64,000 nucleotides of DNA from Metellina segmentata (Eukaryota; Arthropoda; Arachnida; Araneae; Tetragnathidae), in NCBI GenBank assembly GCA_947359465.1, contig OX375873.1:71561477-71625476 (forward strand), written 5' to 3'. The translations under genes and the position numbers were made by a program. The stretch's first letter is position 1, and each line of letters opens with the position of its first letter. The notes beneath the pieces were generated by a model that was not told where the DNA came from, ran no database searches, and saw only the letters and a list, made by a program, of their open reading frames with translations. Positions 10,519 to 22,586 of this stretch are shown one piece after another.

Positions 10519-13500
10519 TGATTATTTTGTTGTGCTTAGATAAACCATTGTGATATTTAACTTTGACTTTTATATCATGCATTTAAAGAAAACTGTTGGG
10601 TTATTTTTTAGAATTTATTGTAATTTTATTTATTCCAGGCTCACTTTCCTTATTCATTTGTTAAAAGTTTTATTTCCTCTTTTTATAGTGGATAGCTCTT
10701 TAAGTATCCTATGTTACATAATGTGTGAAAGTCATGTGCACTAAATCTACTTACTAGCTTGTAAACAAGGCACAAAGTTTTATACCTTGAACAAATAAGT
10801 TAGTTAAAAATATTTAAACAATTTTTATACTTCTCACTGTAATTCTAAATTCAAAACTGTTGTTCATTTCTTTTGGTTTTATATGATGTTTTAGTTAGTT
10901 TTGTGTGTGTGAACTATCATATTCCAGTTCTGTATATAGACACTTATTTTTAAGAAATGAAAAGAAGCATTCTATAATATATACCCTCTTTCATAATCTT
11001 ATTAAGTTTTTATAGCTTTCATTCGAACAAGTTATTACTAAGACACATAAAAACTGCACATTTTTTCTCATAATTCAATTAGAAAATGTTGATATTGTAA
11101 ATTATGTACTTTTCATTTTTGAATGTAGAAAATCGTTCAGCTGGTCTAAATAGAGTAATAGAATTGAAAGAAGTGCATTGCATTTAAAAAATAAGCTATA
11201 ATTACCTCTACTTATATATTCTTCCTTTTTATTTCCCTTCTCCCCCAAAGTAAACAAATTATTATCGCTATCTCATTTAATTATAAAAGAATGAGTGTAT
11301 GAAAAATTACTAAGATATTTCTATTGAAAAATTGGATTTGTATAGTTTAAATTTTGTATACTTAGTCTTGATAAACTCTTTATGAGTGAATAAAATTTAA
11401 TGCTGCAAATAAAAAAAAATAATAATATAAAAAAAACGCAAACAAAAAATAAGTTTTTTTGCAACAAAACATTACATTTCTCTGCTCACTGAAGTAAAAT
11501 ATAAATAATCTTAAAATTAACTATTAAAACTATTTTATATCTTGTATTCATTGACATGGCATTTTAATCGTAATACTAAGCATTATTTTTATGTGAAACC
11601 AACCTACTTTTATCATGTACATTTCTATTCTATGTACTTAGTGTAAAGATAAATGAATGCAGAGCAATATATAGCAAGGATATTGTGCTGTAATAATTTA
11701 ATTATTTTACCATTGTGTGAAGAAAAATGCATATCATTGTGTAGTTTAGAAATTGCCAAAGTATTATTAAACTCTTACATTGGTACTTTCACTTAAAGTT
11801 CAATTATAAGCTTAGCTTCACTTTAATCAATTTCATAAACGTTTTGCTTAATGCCCATTTGTGCAAATAAGTTAAAAAATTTGTAATGATTCAAATTTTT
11901 TAATTTATTTATTATTTTTCTAGGCAAATCCTGTCATAACTAATATACGTGTATGAAATATTTGCCACTATACTTCAGTACATGGTTTTCTTTTATTTCT
12001 AGTCAAACTAGTTGCATATATCAGTATAAAGAACTATTTTAGGTGGATGGTATGTAATTTTTTATGTGTTTTGCATTTGTAACTTGAAATTTCTTAACTC
12101 ATAAAGTTGTACGTTTATTTTAGATTGTATTGTGGAAAAGCATCGTGTGATTTTAACCGAAAAAATTGTTAGGAATGCCAAAAGTATTTATAAATTATTG
12201 GGATTATTTTTTGAAATGTAACTAGAAGTATTGACCAATCATTTTTCATATCACTACTCTTCATAAAAAATGTATTTTTCTTAAATACAAAAATAGCCTT
12301 TTTATTCTTAATAACTAGATTCTAAACAGTGCATCCCCCTTTTTCAAGAATCTAGCAATGTAGTCTTAAGTTTATTGAGGACGGCTACTGATTATTGAGT
12401 TTGTTTGCTACTGTTCATCATCTATTCGTCAAACTGATGAGATGGTAAAGGTTATCAGATGGTTCATGCAACTTGAGCAAGTTAAAAGTGTCAGGAGTGG
12501 GAAGGTAGTTGTGGCATTTGTGCTCTTTATTTAGCACTACTGTTAGTTCTTGTTAAGATGGATATAAAAGGTAATACTGTAATGCCTGAAATATCTTCAG
12601 TTTTACTGTCTTTACAATGCTAATTTCTGTGCCATTCCAGTTTTCTACAAATGTCAATTAATATTTGTAATAAAATCCATTAAAAAAATATCCAACCAAT
12701 TAAAATTAGTAATTTGACGGTACAAAATATAATTTATTTTTGGTTGCAGGAAGTGTTATATGCACGTTTTTCTAAGGCTGTGATTTCCATAGTAATATCT
12801 ATTTAAAATGTACTGTAATAATGATTTAATTTTTATTTTGCTGATTTGGAACATAACTTCCGTTATAGAAATTGGATTGTTTGGTTGTGTCATTAGATTT
12901 TTTAAGGCATTTACCTTAATAACCCTTTAAAAATTACTGAAATAATTTGTGCAATAATTTTATAAAAAAAATAATTTAGTAATATTGTTCAATGTAATTA
13001 CAAACAGCACTAATCAAAACTGTTTCACTGCGACTACGTTAAAATTGAGCTATGCCTTTGCACTCTTGATGTCTCAACTAGCACTCATGATATACAATTC
13101 AGGTCCTCGAGTAGATCATTAGCTTTACCCAATGCATTTATTTAACATATAACAACATATACTTTTGCTTCAAATTGCTTTAAAATTTGGCTTTCTATAT
13201 GACTGGTCCTAAAAATATATTTTCCTTAGCATTGATTTTGTTAATATTGTGTCCCATCTTTTTTTTTTTTTTTTTTTTTGTAATAAAATCAGACCTTTTA
13301 CGTTTACAGAATCTTATAACCATTTTAATTACAATGCGAAATGTGTTAAATGCAATCATTTAGTATTTACTTGTCTTAAAAATGAAATATATAGCCTATT
13401 TTCAATCTATTTAATCAAAGTTATTGAAATTCAAAAGCTATTTGTTTTTTATTTGCTTTTATACTTGTCACTTTTTTTTCTTACCTTCCTTTCCTTTGTA

Positions 13501-13577
13501 ACTTTTTCTGACTGCATCTCTTTAGATTGCTGCGTATTTAGTATATAGGTTTGATTTTTTCGTATAGATATATTTAC
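10519..13577 (+). other. 3' untranslated and flanking AT-rich sequence
   Basis: The stop codon is followed by AT-rich sequence with no plausible coding frame. AATAAA at 11389-11394, followed by an A-rich stretch, could end a transcript with a 3' UTR of about 0.9 kb. A long T run lies at 13258-13279. I see no recognisable transposon here. Confidence 0.45.
11389..11394 (+). promoter_or_regulatory. Candidate polyadenylation signal AATAAA
   Basis: This is a canonical hexamer 871 bases after the stop of the terminal exon. The A-rich sequence just after it is also consistent with a decayed retroposed tail. Confidence 0.35.
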
Positions 13578-14326
13578 CAGGGGTCTCCATACCTGTTGAG
13601 CAAAGGGCCGTGTTTTCTTACATTAAAGTATTGAAATTTCTATATTGGCTGGATCTGAAAATGTGAGACATGAGAACTTGTACTATTCACAGTATATGCT
13701 GAAACCGGTTTAGTATTCACAAAGTACCTGCTGGCATCAGGGAAATAGGAACTGTTTTCTAGTCCTTCTCTCAACAGCTAATTCATGAAATATGGCTAGC
13801 TGCGTTAGTGTATGGACGCTTTATTAAAACTGAATTCAAATAGGAGGCACGAGCAGACTCGTGCAGACCAATCAGCTTTATCACTGCACTGACTATCACC
13901 TCTGATTGGTCTGCATGTTGCTTTGCACCTTGTGCTTCCTATTTGAACTCAGCTTTAGATGTATTTATACTGTGTCTGGTATATACGATGTTATATATGT
14001 GGTGTTTCCAGACGAAGCAGTGATTGTCTAAGCAGTTGGTTGTTAAAAGTTGTTTCTGTAAAGGAAAATCGTTAATGTGGCAGGCAGAGATACATTTGTA
14101 CAGTATGAGGATTAATTTGGAAAGAGATAATCAAGGCATGTTGCAAAGCTTCTTACATGCAGTACATGAGCTTGTGTGTTTATATACAGAAGCACTAGCA
14201 TTTCACTATTCACCATTGAAGTTATTATTTTTGCTACTTTGATTAATATTTATCAAAGATGTATGGGTCAGTAGATATATTAAGGGCTGGATCCCATCCA
14301 TAGGTTGTATTTTTTGGAAACCCCTG
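13578..14326. mobile_element. Non-autonomous hAT-like element
   Basis: The left end CAGGGGTCTCCATACCTG and right end ...GGAAACCCCTG are inverted repeats of about 11 bp with one mismatch. Subterminal AAGGGCCG and GGGCTGG motifs are typical of hAT elements of the CAGGGGT class. A clear 8-bp target duplication is not visible, so it is probably old. No transposase frame is present. Confidence 0.5.
13825..13956. repeat. Long imperfect inverted repeat
   Basis: The arms of about 50 bp (13825-13875 and 13902-13956) share GCAGACCAATCAG/CTGATTGGTCTGC and TTCAAATAGGA/TCCTATTTGAA. They sit inside the hAT-like element and may be a smaller foldback element within it. Confidence 0.7.
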
Positions 14327-15045
14327 GTCTGTATATATAAATGTTGAACATATTGTTGAATATCCTTTAAGTGTATTCCAAAAGCTTGAAGTATTCTATT
14401 GATTTTTTTTAATTCGATCTTGTCATCGTTGTATTGTTTTAATCTAAAATGTTATCCGATTTCATAAGCACATTAATGTGGTGTTGAGGGTCAATCTATG
14501 TTTTCCATTTTGCTAATGATATTAACTATCAAGTTTAGGCATAGCCATATCCATGAAAGTAACTTTTTGGCATAGAAAATATAAATTACATTTTCTTTAA
14601 TAGATTCAGTATTATTTTGTGTTATTTCCTACACTTTTCCTTGTTTAATGTGCTATGAATAAGTTACATATCTCAAAGATTTGTTAAAATGAATCTCATT
14701 TTTTAGAATGATTTTAGCTGTATTTTTTAATTTATTATTTATTTTGGTTAGTTTAATGTATTTTTTCCTCTTAAAAAATTATAATGAAGAGCCTCAAAGT
14801 AATTATGAATTGATGATGTGTTTGCAAATTAATAATTAAGGTGCTGCGCATTGTTTGAGAGAATACGGATTGTATATAGTAACTACAGCTGTGTCTGGCA
14901 TAATGTGATAAATCTTCGGCAGAGATGTGATTTTATGAATAAATATATCGTCAGTGATGAGATGAGTGGTCATGTTTTGCATTGTTTTTCTTAGATCTTT
15001 AGCTCCAATCCAGTGATGTTCAACTGTTGTGTTTTACAGATTGTA
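14327..15045 (+). other. AT-rich spacer with AATAAA at 14938-14943
   Basis: No coding signal. AATAAA at 14938 is followed by a GT/T-rich stretch (gtggtcatgttttgcattg), a better-formed polyadenylation context than the one at 11389. It would imply a very long 3' UTR containing the hAT-like element. Confidence 0.35.
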
Positions 15046-16192
15046 CACTGAGCGGCCACTTTTATTATGACCACCTGACAGTTTTAAGCAAATGAGGTAT
15101 TAAGCCACAGTATTTTTCCGCTAGAGAGCTAGGATAGTATAAAAGAAGAAAGTTCAGTTCCTGAGACTGGTAGTATAGGTGAATTGTTTGTGAATATATG
15201 AGGGAAAAACGTGATTTGATGGATGGAGTAGGAGCTCGGAGGCGTGGAGCGAGTATTAACGTCGCATTTGTGAAATGTTCACGAGCAGCTGCTGTCAAAG
15301 TGTATCAAGATTGGAATGTCGGGTAAAAAACTGTGTTTGAGCGTTCAAATTGTGACCGTCACTGACTGGTGAATGATCGGGCAGAACCGAGAGTCTCCCG
15401 AAATGTAAAAGAGAATAGACCGTTAACAGTGCAGCAGATCTTAATCAAGGATCGTCTCAAAGTATCCCTGAGCACACTGTTTGCCATACCTTGCATCGTT
15501 GCTCTCTGCGACAAACAAGATAAAACGTCTCAAATTCGCTCAGGCACACAAGGATTGACTAGTGGGCAAGTGGAAAAACGTAATGTGGTCCGATGAATCC
15601 CGTTTTAAGATACACCATGCAGATGGGTGAGTTAGAGTTAGGCCTGAAACAGTACGAAAGCATGGATTGATTCTAAGTGCATTGCTACAACCCTTCAAGC
15701 TGGTGGAGTCAATGTGATAGTTAGGGAAATGGTTTTCGTGACATGCTTTGGGCCCATTATTTCGTGTGCATGGAAGTCTGAATCAGACATCATACCTAAG
15801 CATCGTGTTGCTAAACAAGTACATCCTGCAATGCTAATGGTTTATCCCAATGGCGATGGTACTTTTAACAGTGTAATGCATCCTGCCATATGGCTGGTAT
15901 TGTACTCTATTGGTTTGAGGAACATGGAGAAGAGTTCACTTTGTTGAGGTGGCCCTATAATCCCCAGATCTCAATCCCATTGAGCATTTGTAGGATGAAG
16001 TTCAAAGAGACTTCTAGGTTCACAACCGTCCATCTCACACTATTAAAAAGTGCTATTCTTCAAATATGATCTCAGATTTCACAAACAACCTGTCAACATC
16101 TCAGTCCATGACAAGAAGAATCAACGCTGTATTAAAGGGAAGAAGTGATCCAACGACATATTGACGGGTGGTCATAATAAAGTGGCACTTTG
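15046..16192 (+). pseudogene. Tc1-like transposon with degenerate transposase
   Basis: TA-flanked ends CACTGAGCGGCCACTTTTAT (left) and GGTGGTCATAATAAAGTGGC (right) are inverted repeats of about 30 bp. Plus-strand translation gives MREKRDLMDGVGARRRGAS near 15198, a block around SDESRFKIHHADG near 15590 (the DES motif region of Tc1 transposases), and PDLNPIEHL near 15968 with the final acidic region. Several stops and frame shifts separate the blocks. Confidence 0.75.
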
Positions 16193-16261
16193 ATATGAAA
16201 CAGCTTAAATTGTGTTTGACTAATTTCATTTCAATTGTGAACATTTGACAATTTTAAATAA

Positions 16262-16480
16262 CTAGCCACAGCGTGGATAGCACGGTGTTGCTCGTAATAG
16301 TTCTTTTCGTGGGGTCAGTTGTGACAACTATTCGCTGACGCTTGCCAAACCCTGGTGATTGCTACGCATTCCCATTTGGTTTGCTTGGCAAACTAACGCC
16401 ATAGGCAAAGCCGTGATAGCTTCGAAGTGGCTAGTAATAACTATATGCCAATAAATTAATTGAAACAAATTTTTAATCGG
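16262..16480 (-). mobile_element. Helitron-like end fragment, family of 3549 and 7589
   Basis: CTAGCCACAGCGTGGATAGC at 16262 matches the terminal segment CTAGCCTATGCGTGGCTAGC of 7589. 'ggtttgcttggcaaac' also has a counterpart there. The 5' part is missing or too diverged to follow. Confidence 0.4.
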
Positions 16481-16591
16481 GCTGGACACATTAAATTCGC
16501 AAGAAATTATGACACTGATATGTTGCCTCATTCCTACCACGAAAGCCCCATCTGTGTGAGAGAAAAAGATTGAGGCCCATCTCCACCAGAT

Positions 16592-16859
16592 ATGATAGGT
16601 TCCGGGTCCGGGCATGGATGTTTGTAAGCGTATGGTGTAGAGGCGGCTGGTGCACCTTAAATCTGTCGTGGCCGAAAGTCCTCACGTTGGGTTGGTGTGG
16701 AAGTTTGGAGTGTGGGATGCCAGCTCAGGTGTTGCTTCGTCATCTAACCGTGGTTCAAAATTACTAGGTGTCATCGAATCTTTCCCTTAAGGGATTGATC
16801 CCGAACCGTCGTCAATGGCCCGTTGTATTGCTCTAGTACGACGTTAATTAAAAAATTAC
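16592..16859 (+). mobile_element. SINE copy, head truncated
   Basis: It has the same body as 16932-17252 (from 'gggcatggatgtttgtaa' to 'gtacgacgttaatta') but lacks the A box and most of the B box. Confidence 0.8.
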
Positions 16860-16931
16860 CAATTACCACCCGATATAACACGGGCAATTCTCCACGACCT
16901 CAGACATGCCACAGTTCCAAAAAGGTCGAGA

Positions 16932-17252
16932 GCCGACCAACCGGTATAGTGGTTAAGGTGTTAGCCTCTAGATCGGAAGGTTCCTGGTTCGAATCCGGGT
17001 CCGGGCATGGATGTTTGTAAACGTATGGTGTAGAGGCAGCTGGTGCACCTTAAATCTGTCGTGACCGAAAGTCCTCACGTTGGGTTGGCGTGGAAGTTTG
17101 GAGAGTGGGGTGCCAGCTCAGGTGTTGCTTCGTCATCTGACCGTGGTTCAAAATTACGAGGTGTCGTCCTCGGATCTTTCCCTTAAGGGACTGATCCCGG
17201 ACCGTCGTCAATAGCCCGTTGTGTTGCTCTAGTACGACGTTAACTAAAATTA
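16932..17252 (+). mobile_element. Full-length tRNA-derived SINE with 15-bp target duplication
   Basis: It begins GCCGACCAACCGG. The A box is TAGTGGTTAAGG and the B box GGTTCGAATCC. The body includes 'caccttaaatctgtcgtg', 'ctcacgttgggttgg' and 'gtgccagctcaggtgttg', and it ends '...gtacgacgttaactaaaatta'. The 15-bp CCAAAAAGGTCGAGA flanks it perfectly (16917-16931 and 17253-17267), which fixes both ends at 321 bp and indicates a recent LINE-mediated insertion. It serves as the reference copy for the other fragments in this window. Confidence 0.92.
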
Positions 17253-17321
17253 CCAAAAAGGTCGAGAATGTTGGTTCAAAGGAGAAAAAAAAGTAGTAAA
17301 TTCATTTTAAAATGTAATTTT

Positions 17322-17371
17322 TAATTAGCGTCGTACTAGAGCAACACAATGGGCTATTAACGACGGTCTAC
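17322..17371 (-). mobile_element. SINE tail fragment
   Basis: The reverse complement of the SINE 3' end (tagcgtcgtactagagcaac, then acaatgggctattaacgacg) only. The rest is missing. Confidence 0.7.
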
Positions 17372-17619
17372 TAAATAAACTCATCACAGCAAAATAAAAA
17401 CTCAAATATTTTAAAATTAGCTCTATATATTCATACTGCTCCTCTGAGATGTTTAGTTGTACTACCAAGAATACGTGAGTTGTGGTTCTTAAATTTCGTC
17501 AGAGTAATTGCTACTAGTGATAAGAAATATCAGAAAAGACGACATTAGCACCAATGCAACCGATTGCTTTTCAATCGACGGAGAGATTTTGAAGGACTAA
17601 GTTTCTATTTACTATAACT

Positions 17620-17790
17620 GGCGTGGAAGTTTGGAGAGTGGGGTGCCAGCTCAGGTGTTGCTTCGTCATCTGACCGTGGTTCAAAATTACGAGGTGTTGT
17701 CCTCGAATCTTTCCCTTAAGGGACTGATTCCGGACCGTCGTCAATAGCCCGTTGTGTTGCTCTAGTACGACGTTAACTAAAAATTACCAT
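17620..17790 (+). mobile_element. SINE 3' body fragment
   Basis: It matches the reference SINE from 'ggcgtggaagtttggagagt' to the end 'acgttaactaaaaattacc'. It is 5'-truncated, as is usual for retroposed copies. Confidence 0.8.
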
Positions 17791-17813
17791 TACCTATTTA
17801 CTATAACGGGCCG

Positions 17814-17945
17814 GCAATAGCCCGATTGGAGATGCAGTGTATTAGCAAATGGAGAGTTGCGAGTTCAAATCCAACCAAACACCTTCTTGAACAAAGGTGA
17901 CTACTGCACGTTTAATCTGTTGTGGCCTCAAATGTCTCATACATG
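17814..17945 (+). mobile_element. SINE variant with a second tRNA-like head
   Basis: The head (GCCCGATTGGAGATG, then a B-box-like GAGTTGCGAGTTCAAATCC) differs from that at 16932. The following 'ctactgcacgtttaatctgt' and 'tgtggcctcaaatgtctca' correspond to the shared body. Homology fades after about 17945. Confidence 0.55.
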
Positions 17946-18044
17946 TAAAGAAGAGCCATTATATACCAAGCATATATAGGGGTTTAACCGCTGTAGAAGC
18001 GATGACCATAAATGCATATACAATTTCGAAGCTGACGGGATTAT

Positions 18045-19275
18045 GCAGTGGACTATTTTAACATTGTATCAATACAATGGATTTAAAGGTCCCTATTGTT
18101 TAAAGGGCACGTACACTGTGCATGCTTGAAATAGATAGTAAGAAACTTACAGAATCAGTCCCTTGATCACTCCATGTTCTCACACAAAACTCGTCATGGA
18201 TGTTCGTGGTGCTTTGGAATTCAATTTATAACAGTCAGTTGAGCCCTCTTATAGCAAAAATACGTTTAACACTGGATTTACCGGTCCCCATTGTTTAAAG
18301 TGCACATACACTGTGCATGCTTGAGATAGACAGTAAGCAGTTTTCAGAATCAGACACTTGATTCCTCCATGTTCTCACACGAATATCGTCATGGATGTTC
18401 GTAGTGCTTTGGAATTCAATTTAAGACAGTGTGCTGAGCCCTCTTATAGTAAAAATTATTTTAACATTGTATGCATACACTGGATTTACCGGTCCCCATT
18501 GCTTAAAGTGCACATACACTGTGCATGCTTGAAATAGACAGTAAGCAACTTACAGAATCAGTCCCTTGATCACTCCATGTTCTCACACGAAACTCGTCAT
18601 GGATGTTCGTGGTGCTTTGGAATTCAATTTATAACAGTCAGTTGAGCCCTCTTATAGCAAAAATATGTTTAACACTGGATTTACCAGTCCCCATTGTTTC
18701 AAGTGCACATACACTGTGCATGCTTGAGATAGACAGTAAGCAGTTTACAGAATCAGACACTTGATTCCTCCATGTTCTCACACAAATCTCGTCATGAATG
18801 TTCGTAATGCTTTGGAATTCAATTTAAGACGGTCTCTTGAGCCTTCCTATAGCAAAAATACTTTTAACATTGAATCCTTACACCAGATTTACCGGTCCCC
18901 ATTGTTTCAAGTGCACATACACTGTGCATGCTTGAGATAGACAGTAAGCAGTTTTCAGAATCAGACACTTGATTCCTCCATGTCCTCACACGAATATCGT
19001 CATGGATGTTCGTAGTGCTTTGGAATTCAATTTAAGAGAGTCTGTTGAGCCCTCTTGTAGCAAAAATTATTTTAACATTGTATGCATACACTGGATTTAC
19101 CGGTCCCCATTGCTTAAAGTGCACATACACGGTGCATGCTCGAGATAGACAGTAAGCAGCTTACAGAATGAGACCCTCGATTCCTCCATGTTCTCATCTG
19201 GAATCTCGTCAAGGATGTTCGTAGTGCTTTGGAATTCAATTTAAAACAGTCTGTTGAACCCTTTTACAGCAAAAA
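18045..19275. repeat. Satellite array, six units alternating 195 and 208 bp
   Basis: The anchor 'ctgtgcatgcttg' (or its variant) recurs at 18116, 18311, 18519, 18714, 18922 and 19130, spacings 195, 208, 195, 208, 208. The 13-bp difference is the presence or absence of 'attgtatgcata'-type sequence before 'ctggatttaccggtcccc'. Units 1 and 3 share 'tcagtcccttgatcactcc'. Units 2, 4 and 5 share 'tcagacacttgattcctcc'. Unit 6 is divergent. This is a two-type higher-order organisation. Confidence 0.9.
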
Positions 19276-19304
19276 TATTACCATAATGCGACAAGGTAAA
19301 ACTG

Positions 19305-19465
19305 TAATTAAGTGTAACAAGAAATTGTTATACGTACCCAGTGGGCCAGCTTACTGTAGATGAACTGTCCCTTAGGATGGATTGAAAGCGTTGAGTGACA
19401 AACCAAAACCATGTTCTTGAGTAACGAGAAATTGTTATACATATACCTAGTGAGCCAGCCTAGAC
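19305..19465. repeat. Two spaced copies of a short direct repeat
   Basis: 'gaaattgttatacgtaccca' near 19321 and 'gaaattgttatacatatacc' near 19426 are each followed by 'agtg.gccagc'. They are about 105 bp apart, adjoin the satellite, and may be part of the same larger repeat. Confidence 0.6.
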
Positions 19466-19734
19466 CCTGGTTGAGAAGTACAATGGATTAAATCTTTCTG
19501 TCCATGAACTACCCCTTAGCAAAATTTTTTCGATTGTTTAAGTAAAGTTTGCCACTGAAGACTCTTGAGCAATCCGGCCAAATCTTACTCATCTGACTGA
19601 ATATTTTGAACTGCCTATTTTGGCCTCAATATTTGAAGTTAAATATATAATATAGTGAAGCCACAATGCATCTGTTGTGTTCATGGTTTTTCGGGACATA
19701 TGCCGATCTTTTTAACCCTTCAAGTGGTTTCGAC

Positions 19735-19885
19735 GAGATATCTCATCAATTAAGACCTGACCAAATTTGCTAATGACGAGATATTATCAGAATATTACAA
19801 ATTTTTTATGATAAGGAGATCAATATTTGATTTTCACTTAGTATGAGATATCTCGTCCATCAAGATCTGGTCAGTTTTGCTAATG
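19735..19885 (+). repeat. Dispersed repeat, inverted copy at 43475-43568
   Basis: 'tttgctaatgac', 'atcagaatatta' and 'aaattttttatga' occur in the same order in the reverse complement of 43475-43568. Inside, 'gagatatctc' plus 'ctggtcag/ctgacca' occurs twice as a direct repeat. Family unknown. Confidence 0.6.
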
Positions 19886-20104
19886 AAACTGAAAGGTAAT
19901 AGCTAAAAGTGAAACATTAAGAACTGAATAAAATGCAGAAATTAATTTTAAATTTGAAAAATTAAAATTTTGAAAAAAGTATTTAAATTTTTAAAAAATG
20001 AGAATCATGGATAAAAATTGAAATGTTATTTAAGAAGCCAGTAATAGTGCATAAAATAGCAAAAGGATTTGAATGGGGTTGGTAATTAATTGACTTTACA
20101 CTGA

Positions 20105-20385
20105 AACAACACAACGGGTTATTGGCGACGATCCGGGATCACACACAAAGGGAAAGATCCGAGGACAACATCACGTAATTTTAAACCATGGTCAGATGAC
20201 GAGGCAATACGTGAGCTGGCACCCTACTCTCAACAACAACGTGAGACATGGGGCCACGACAGATTCAGTATGCACCAGCTCCAGTGTACACGACGGTCTT
20301 TGACTGAACCAAGTTTCAAACTCGCAACCCTTCGATTGATAATCCGTTACTCGCCCAACCGGGTTACCTCGGATTCGAATGAGGA
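20105..20385 (-). mobile_element. SINE variant with a third tRNA-like head
   Basis: On the minus strand it starts GAGGTAACCCGGTTGGGCGA, with a B-box-like GGGTTGCGAGTTTGAAAC. It continues into the shared body ('actgaatctgtcgtggccc', 'gtgccagctcacg') and the shared tail ('cgttgtgttg'). Body and tail match 16932-17252 while the head does not. Confidence 0.75.
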
Positions 20386-22584
20386 TTTTCCCAAGCATAT
20401 TTTGAAGAATTAGAATTGTACTTTTGAAAAAATCCAATATGTTGATGATTTCTTCTGAATACGAACATACCACACAAGGCAATTCATGTGAAGTTGTGAA
20501 TTGATTATTACAGAATTGCCAATTAGATGTCAAATAATTCTCACCTCTAAATGTAAACATAATTTTCTTCCTATGAGTGCAGCACTTGAGCTTTCGTTTA
20601 TAAGAAACAAAGATTGCCTATGGAAAACAACCTATTATACCAGACACGATGAATGTAGAGCTCAATACACCATCACTTTTATATTTAGCTTTAAAATCTA
20701 ACTTTTAAAAGAAACCATTTTTCCCCAAGGGCTTGATAGCCCTTTCAAAATTTGACGGCATTTCACTATGTTCCTTATTCATTCATTTCTCATTCCCTCA
20801 TTTTTCATTCAGCTTCTGAAGACAATATCGTGCCAGGGAATTGAACTGGAGGGAAAAAAGTGATAGATCTCTCAATATCTATTTGCAAAGCAGTCTCTCA
20901 TGAAGTGTTCCGAATAGGTGTCAGAGGTTATTTAATTTTGCACGTCTGGAAACGAATGGATTGATACACTGGGCATACGGCCCTATTCTTCCATCTACCT
21001 CTAACACACTCTTTTTCAAGATAATCCTTTTTTACCCCCGTCATCCGCTTTATCCGAAACGACTCAAAGCTCGCCATTTCTCTTCATCAACTTTTTACTC
21101 CATTCTTTTGCTCTTTGAGTGGAAACTGAAATAAAGAATGTAAATATATACTTCTTCCCGCGATGGAATACATTTTTATTCGTTTTCCTCTCTCCCCCTC
21201 CTCCGTACTATTCTAAATCTAACACTTCTTTAAAACTCGCGGCTGAAAATCTAGAATTTCGTTTCCGTGCTTTATAAAATGGTGCCGAATAGAAAATACC
21301 ACTTCCTGGTGGGGTTGTATTTTGGGAAAGCTGCTCGTTCTAGCAAGAAACTAGACATTTCGTATTTCAAAGCGCGGCTCGCTGTAGTTATTGATCATCT
21401 ATTCCTGTATTTGCATAGATTCTTGGAACAAAAACGGAACTCGTTCCGTTTCTGAATGCAGAAATTGATGATTGAACCGAATATAGAGTTACTCCCATTT
21501 TACTTTATGCTTCTGGAAATAAAACGTCCCTTTTAGAAATATAAAGCACACGAGCTCTAAAACCTAACTTATGCTATTTGTGTTGTGAAAAGGGTTGAAG
21601 TAAATTTATCAAATGACAGGGAGTAAGGAAAGGATTAAAATTAAGTTTTTATTGATGTAAAAGCAGTAAAATGAGAAATTTTCAGTGACTCCTAAATTTT
21701 TTTAAAGGGGAGGATATCATAACACAAATACGTAACAACAAGCCACTTTTCAAATTTCCAAGCTACCATTCTTCAATTTTAAACAAACCGTAATATTCTA
21801 ATGGCTTATCATTATCAAAGAGGTTATGTCATCTTAAACTTTCAAGCAACATGCACTCATTCAAACTAGAAATTTTTTGAAAGTTGGACAAGAAATTCTG
21901 TGATTCTCTTATATATATATATTTTTAATCTCGAAAAAAAAATACTGTAATGGCCCTAATACTGTTAATGGTATACTGTTTGTTGCAAATGTCTACAGGT
22001 TACACCGACGAGTTGGCTGACTAGGAGGCCAAATCCGCTGTTATTTCTAGTGAGGAGATGGAATTGAATCCCCTTTGTCTCTTATTATCCGGTCATACAA
22101 ACTGCAGATAAGTGCAATCACTTTAGAGCATCTCGACTATTGGACGCATGACTTTTGCTTACATTCAAACTTTTAACTGCCAGTACATTTTTAATACTTT
22201 TTTAACAGACCGTGGTTTTTTTCTTTTCAATTTCAACAGGTCAAAAATTAAAAGTACTCCGTTCTGTCCCTGTAGCGAATTGGGCGATAACGATCACTGG
22301 ATTCCTCTGTAGTTATTTTAAAGATATTCATCTCGCCAAATCACAGAAGATTACTAATCACCAGTAAGACTTCTCAATATTATTAATAACAAAATTTCAC
22401 TAGTGCTAATAAATGATTGTGTTGGGATAGCATCTACCACAGCGTAAGAAGTTCAATAAAGTTTAATTTGAGAATGGGGTTCCCTTCTCGCACCCTGTCG
22501 AGCATATATATACGCTCAATGTGTTTTACATTGTGTTATAGGTTTAATATCATCCATGTAAACATTTTCTGTTTTGTAAACGTC
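20386..22584. other. No recognised gene or element
   Basis: AT-rich sequence with a few short frames that lack any domain signal. 'atatatatat' near 21910 is a minor low-complexity patch. I see nothing more to call. Confidence 0.5.
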
Positions 22585-22586
22585 TA

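Noticed and set aside
10550..10744. Short frame after the stop codon of the membrane protein
   Set aside because: Hydrophobic AT-rich translation in the presumed 3' UTR without domain or start support.
16932..17005. Possible tRNA gene (A and B boxes)
   Set aside because: The boxes are good, but the acceptor stem does not pair and the unit continues into a SINE body with a target-site duplication.
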